Shown here one piece after another: positions 22,495 through 25,308 of a stretch of 25,308 nucleotides of DNA. The DNA is taken from positions 1-25,308 of the forward strand of contig NZ_JANPLK010000081.1 in the NCBI RefSeq assembly GCF_031426495.1. Direction: 5' to 3'. How positions within the stretch are numbered: position 1 is the stretch's first letter; each line of letters opens with the position of its first letter. The position numbers and the translations under genes are program-made. Source of the stretch: Gemmatimonas sp. (GTDB taxonomy: Bacteria > Gemmatimonadota > Gemmatimonadetes > Gemmatimonadales > Gemmatimonadaceae). The notes under the pieces are model-generated. The model had not been told where the DNA came from and ran no database searches. It saw only the letters and a list, made by a program, of their open reading frames with translations.

Positions 22495-25170
22495 TCACTC
22501 GGTTGTGGACCGCCGACGTCGCAGCCACTTCTCTCCCTCCACCGCGAACAGCACCACCGACGACACCGCAACGCACACCGCGAGTTCCCGCCACGAGAGC
22601 GGCACCGTGTGGAAGATGCGATTCATCGCCGGCACGTACAGCGTGCCAAGTTGCAACACGAACGCCCCGACGACGGCGTAGAACAGGGCCGGGTTGCCGC
22701 GTACGCCCAGAGTCCAGATCGAGAGCCGCTCGGAGCGAATCGCAATCAGGTGGAACAGCTGCGAGAGCGTGAGCACGGTGAACGTCATCGTCTGCCAATG
22801 ACTGTTCCCCTCGCGGATCGTGAGCGCCTGGGTACTCAGGGCCAGCGCGGCCATCAGCAGGCCGACCCACAACGCGTGCTGCCACAGGCCACCTGCCAGC
22901 AAGCTTTCCTGCGGTGAGCGCGGCGGCCGCTGCATACTATCCGGCTCGGCCGGCTCGGTGGCCAGTGTAATGCCGGGCAGGCCATCGGTGACGAGATTCA
23001 TCCACAGGATGTGAATCGGCAGTAACGGCAGCGGCAGTCCCAAGAACGGCGCGAGAAAGAGCGTCCAGATCTCGCCCGCGTTCGTGGACAGCACGAAGCG
23101 CACGAAGCGCCGGATGTTGTCGTAGATGCGACGCCCTTCGTGCACCGCCTTCACGATGGTGGCGAAGTTGTCGTCGAGCAGCACCATGTGCGCCGCCTCG
23201 CGAGCCACATCGGTGCCGCCACGTCCCATCGCGATGCCGATGTTGGCGCGCTTGAGCGCCGGTGCGTCGTTCACCCCGTCGCCAGTCATCGCGACGTACT
23301 CGCCGCGCGACTGCAGCGCTTTCACGATACGCAGTTTGTCTTCAGGGGCCACGCGCGCAAACACGCGCACCTCGGTCACGCGTTGCGCGAGGTCTTCGTC
23401 GGATAGCCCCGGGATGTCTTGCCCGGTGAGTACCACATCGTTGGCACCAGCGATGCCCAATCGCGTGGCGATCGCGAGGGCAGTAGCGGGGTGATCACCG
23501 GTAATCATGACCACGTGAATGCCGGCCGCCTGACAGGTTTCCACGGCCGCTTTCGCTTCGGCACGCGGCGGGTCGATAAGTCCGACCAGCGCCAGTAGCG
23601 TGAGCTCCTGCTCGGCGTGTTCGGGCGAGTCCGGCTGCTCAGTGAGCGTACGCGTGGCGATCGCCAGCACGCGCATGCCGGCCGCGGCCATCGATTCGGC
23701 CTGCTGCAGCACGCGCGCCGCGTCGATGGGCACGATCGCCTCGGCGCTCCGCATGGTCGTGCAGCCGGCGATCACGCGCTCGGGCGCGCCTTTGGTGCAT
23801 ACGATGACGCGGCTCTCATGGCGATGTATCGTCGTCATGCGCGCCCGTTCCGACGAGAACGGCACCTCGCCCACGCGCGGCCAGTGCGCGTCGAGCGCGC
23901 TCTTGTTCACGCCGGCGTCGGCGCCCGCGCGCACGAGGGCCGTCTCGGTAGGATCGCCCACCAGCGCGCCCTCTGCACCGACGGTGACGTCGGTGCACAA
24001 CGTCATGACTTCGGACAGCGGCGTGAGGTCGTGCGCCGGCGGCTGTGACAACGTCCACGCCGTGCCGTCGCCGAGCACGACGGTGTCCACGTGCATCCGG
24101 TTCTCGGTGAGCGTGCCGGTCTTGTCGGTGCAGATGTACGTCACCGAGCCGAGCGTCTCCACGGCGGGAAGTCGGCGGATCAAGGCCTGCTGCTTTACCA
24201 TGCGTCGCGCGCCGAGGGCGAGCGAGATGGCGACCACGGCGGGAAGCGCTTCGGGAATGGCCGCCACGGCAAGGCTCAGCGCCGTCATGAACATCAGCAG
24301 CACCGGCTCGCCGCGCAGGAGACCGGCTGCGAAGATGATGGTGCAGAGCGCCACCACGGCGATGGCGAGCTTGCGCCCGAGCACGGACAGGCGCTGCTGC
24401 AGGGGTGACGGTGATTCGGGCTCGTCGCGCAGCATGGCGGCAATGCGACCGAGCTCGGTGCGCATGCCGGTGGCAACCACGATGCCGGTTCCGCGTCCGG
24501 CGACGACTGTCGTGCCCTTGAAGCTCATGCACGTCTGATCGCCCACGGCACTGGCGTTTGACGGACACGCGGCGGGATCCTTGCGGCTGGGTACCGACTC
24601 GCCGGTGAGCGCTGCCTCCTCGATGCTGAGATGCACTGCGTCGAGCAGACGCATATCGGCCGGCACGATGTTGCCCGCTGCAAGCAGTACGATGTCGCCC
24701 GGCACCAGCGCGGTCGATGGCACCGACACTTCCGTGCCGTCGCGCCTCACCTGCGTGAGCGGCTGGGCAAGCGCGCCGAGTGCGGCCATGGCGCGGTCGG
24801 CGCGATACTCCTGCGCGAATCCGAGGGCCGCGTTCAGGCTCACGATCGCGATGATGGCGATCATATCCTCCGGCTCGCCTACGACGCCCGCAATGAGCGC
24901 GGCCACGAGCAACACCACCACCATGGTGTCGGCGAACTGTGCCAGGAGCATGCGCAGGAGACCGCGACTGCGCGCGTGTTGCAGCACGTTCTCGCCGTAT
25001 TCGATCGTGCGCGCCTGCACGACGTCGGCGCTCAGTCCTCGCTCAGCCGAGCTCTCCAGCGTGGCCAGTGTCTGCTCGGCAGACGTGGCATGCCACGGTG
25101 TGGCCGCGGCAGGCGAATCGGGTGCTGTGGAATCGGTGGAGCGGGTCAATGCGAAGGGGGCACGGGACAT
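22495..25170 (-). CDS. Calcium-transporting P2A (SERCA-like) P-type ATPase
   Basis: 891 aa. Family motifs are all present: TGES at 189-192 (actuator), phosphorylated Asp349 in ICTDKTGTLT, KGAPE in the nucleotide-binding domain, and TGDGVNDAP at ~629-637. Ten membrane helices are expected. The SERCA Ca2+ ligands are matched: Glu307 in M4 (IPEALPA), Asn and Glu in M5 (LSTNAGEI), and Asn, Thr and Asp in M6 (WMNLVTDGLP). This favours Ca2+ export from the cytoplasm; Mn2+ or a broader cation range remains possible. An N-terminal Ala/Thr/Ser-rich tail precedes the WHATSAEQTLATLE cation-ATPase N domain. ATG at 25170 has GGAAG 7 nt upstream; the in-frame GTG at 25188 is less likely. It lies just downstream of the G-rich repeats at the window end. 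Confidence 0.92.
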   Translation of the reverse strand: MSRAPFALTRSTDSTAPDSPAAATPWHATSAEQTLATLESSAERGLSADVVQARTIEYGENVLQHARSRGLLRMLLAQFADTMVVVLLVAALIAGVVGEPEDMIAIIAIVSLNAALGFAQEYRADRAMAALGALAQPLTQVRRDGTEVSVPSTALVPGDIVLLAAGNIVPADMRLLDAVHLSIEEAALTGESVPSRKDPAACPSNASAVGDQTCMSFKGTTVVAGRGTGIVVATGMRTELGRIAAMLRDEPESPSPLQQRLSVLGRKLAIAVVALCTIIFAAGLLRGEPVLLMFMTALSLAVAAIPEALPAVVAISLALGARRMVKQQALIRRLPAVETLGSVTYICTDKTGTLTENRMHVDTVVLGDGTAWTLSQPPAHDLTPLSEVMTLCTDVTVGAEGALVGDPTETALVRAGADAGVNKSALDAHWPRVGEVPFSSERARMTTIHRHESRVIVCTKGAPERVIAGCTTMRSAEAIVPIDAARVLQQAESMAAAGMRVLAIATRTLTEQPDSPEHAEQELTLLALVGLIDPPRAEAKAAVETCQAAGIHVVMITGDHPATALAIATRLGIAGANDVVLTGQDIPGLSDEDLAQRVTEVRVFARVAPEDKLRIVKALQSRGEYVAMTGDGVNDAPALKRANIGIAMGRGGTDVAREAAHMVLLDDNFATIVKAVHEGRRIYDNIRRFVRFVLSTNAGEIWTLFLAPFLGLPLPLLPIHILWMNLVTDGLPGITLATEPAEPDSMQRPPRSPQESLLAGGLWQHALWVGLLMAALALSTQALTIREGNSHWQTMTFTVLTLSQLFHLIAIRSERLSIWTLGVRGNPALFYAVVGAFVLQLGTLYVPAMNRIFHTVPLSWRELAVCVAVSSVVLFAVEGEKWLRRRRSTTE

Positions 25171-25232
25171 CGGGCGACTTCCGTTCACGTACAGTGCGCG
25201 TTCCGTGCCATGTTGAACAGCCTAACACCCTA

Positions 25233-25308
25233 GTGAGCAGGGGGGAGGGAATCAGGGGGCAGGAGGCAGGCGGTTCAAGGGTGAGCAGGGGGGAGGGAAT
25301 CAGGGGGC
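25233..25308. repeat. G-rich 48-nt-period direct repeat, cut by the window end
   Basis: A 28-nt G-rich unit at 25233-25260 recurs exactly at 25281-25308, separated by 20 nt (period 48). Each copy has runs of 6, 3 and 5 G. The second copy ends exactly at the window edge, so the array probably continues. No spacers of CRISPR type are visible. Confidence 0.8.

Noticed and set aside
25233..25308. CRISPR array
   Set aside because: Only two units are visible, they are G-rich low complexity, the 20-nt interval is similar in composition, and no cas gene is near.

Overview
The window is a compact, high-GC bacterial chromosome segment with 15 protein genes on both strands and no rRNA, tRNA, CRISPR or transposase. 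The gene content suggests Gemmatimonadota: a GWxTD-domain lipoprotein-like protein, a SARP/BTAD regulator fused to TPRs, a secreted S9 peptidase with Gly-rich inserts, a secreted PHP hydrolase and DnaE2. This taxon is an inference from gene families; no marker gene is present to prove it.

Layout. 1-4.8 kb: a secreted S9 prolyl-oligopeptidase/DPP4-like peptidase and a secreted PHP-domain hydrolase on the minus strand, then a divergent Tat-type metallophosphoesterase. 4.8-6.75 kb: a TerB-like/DUF697-like protein and a YidB (DUF937) protein, transcribed divergently from a 489-nt gap. 6.86-10.48 kb: a three-gene surface-polysaccharide unit (GT4 glycosyltransferase, Wzx-like flippase, GT2 glycosyltransferase), the last two translationally coupled by ATGA. 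10.4-14.2 kb: a large SARP-type regulator with one membrane segment and a TPR sensor region, divergent from a small lipoprotein. 14.2-16.06 kb: a TetR repressor and a divergent aldo/keto reductase, with the same palindrome at both predicted start points. 16.05-20.17 kb: error-prone DNA polymerase DnaE2 with a long insertion, divergent from a photoactive yellow protein (PYP). 20.2-25.17 kb: a GWxTD/TPR protein and a SERCA-like Ca2+ P-type ATPase. The window ends in G-rich 48-nt-period repeats.

Most notable points. The PYP keeps the chromophore cysteine and both phenolate-binding residues but has changed three photocycle-tuning positions. It shares an 88-bp promoter region with dnaE2. That region holds a direct repeat (ATTC-N7-ATTC, 11-bp period) over the likely dnaE2 -10, with the same geometry as the alphaproteobacterial LexA box. 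A light sensor beside a damage-inducible mutagenic polymerase is a testable link between light and mutagenesis, but nothing in the sequence proves a functional connection. Several genes without a Shine-Dalgarno sequence have a -10-like hexamer 5-10 nt before the start codon, which suggests leaderless or near-leaderless transcripts.
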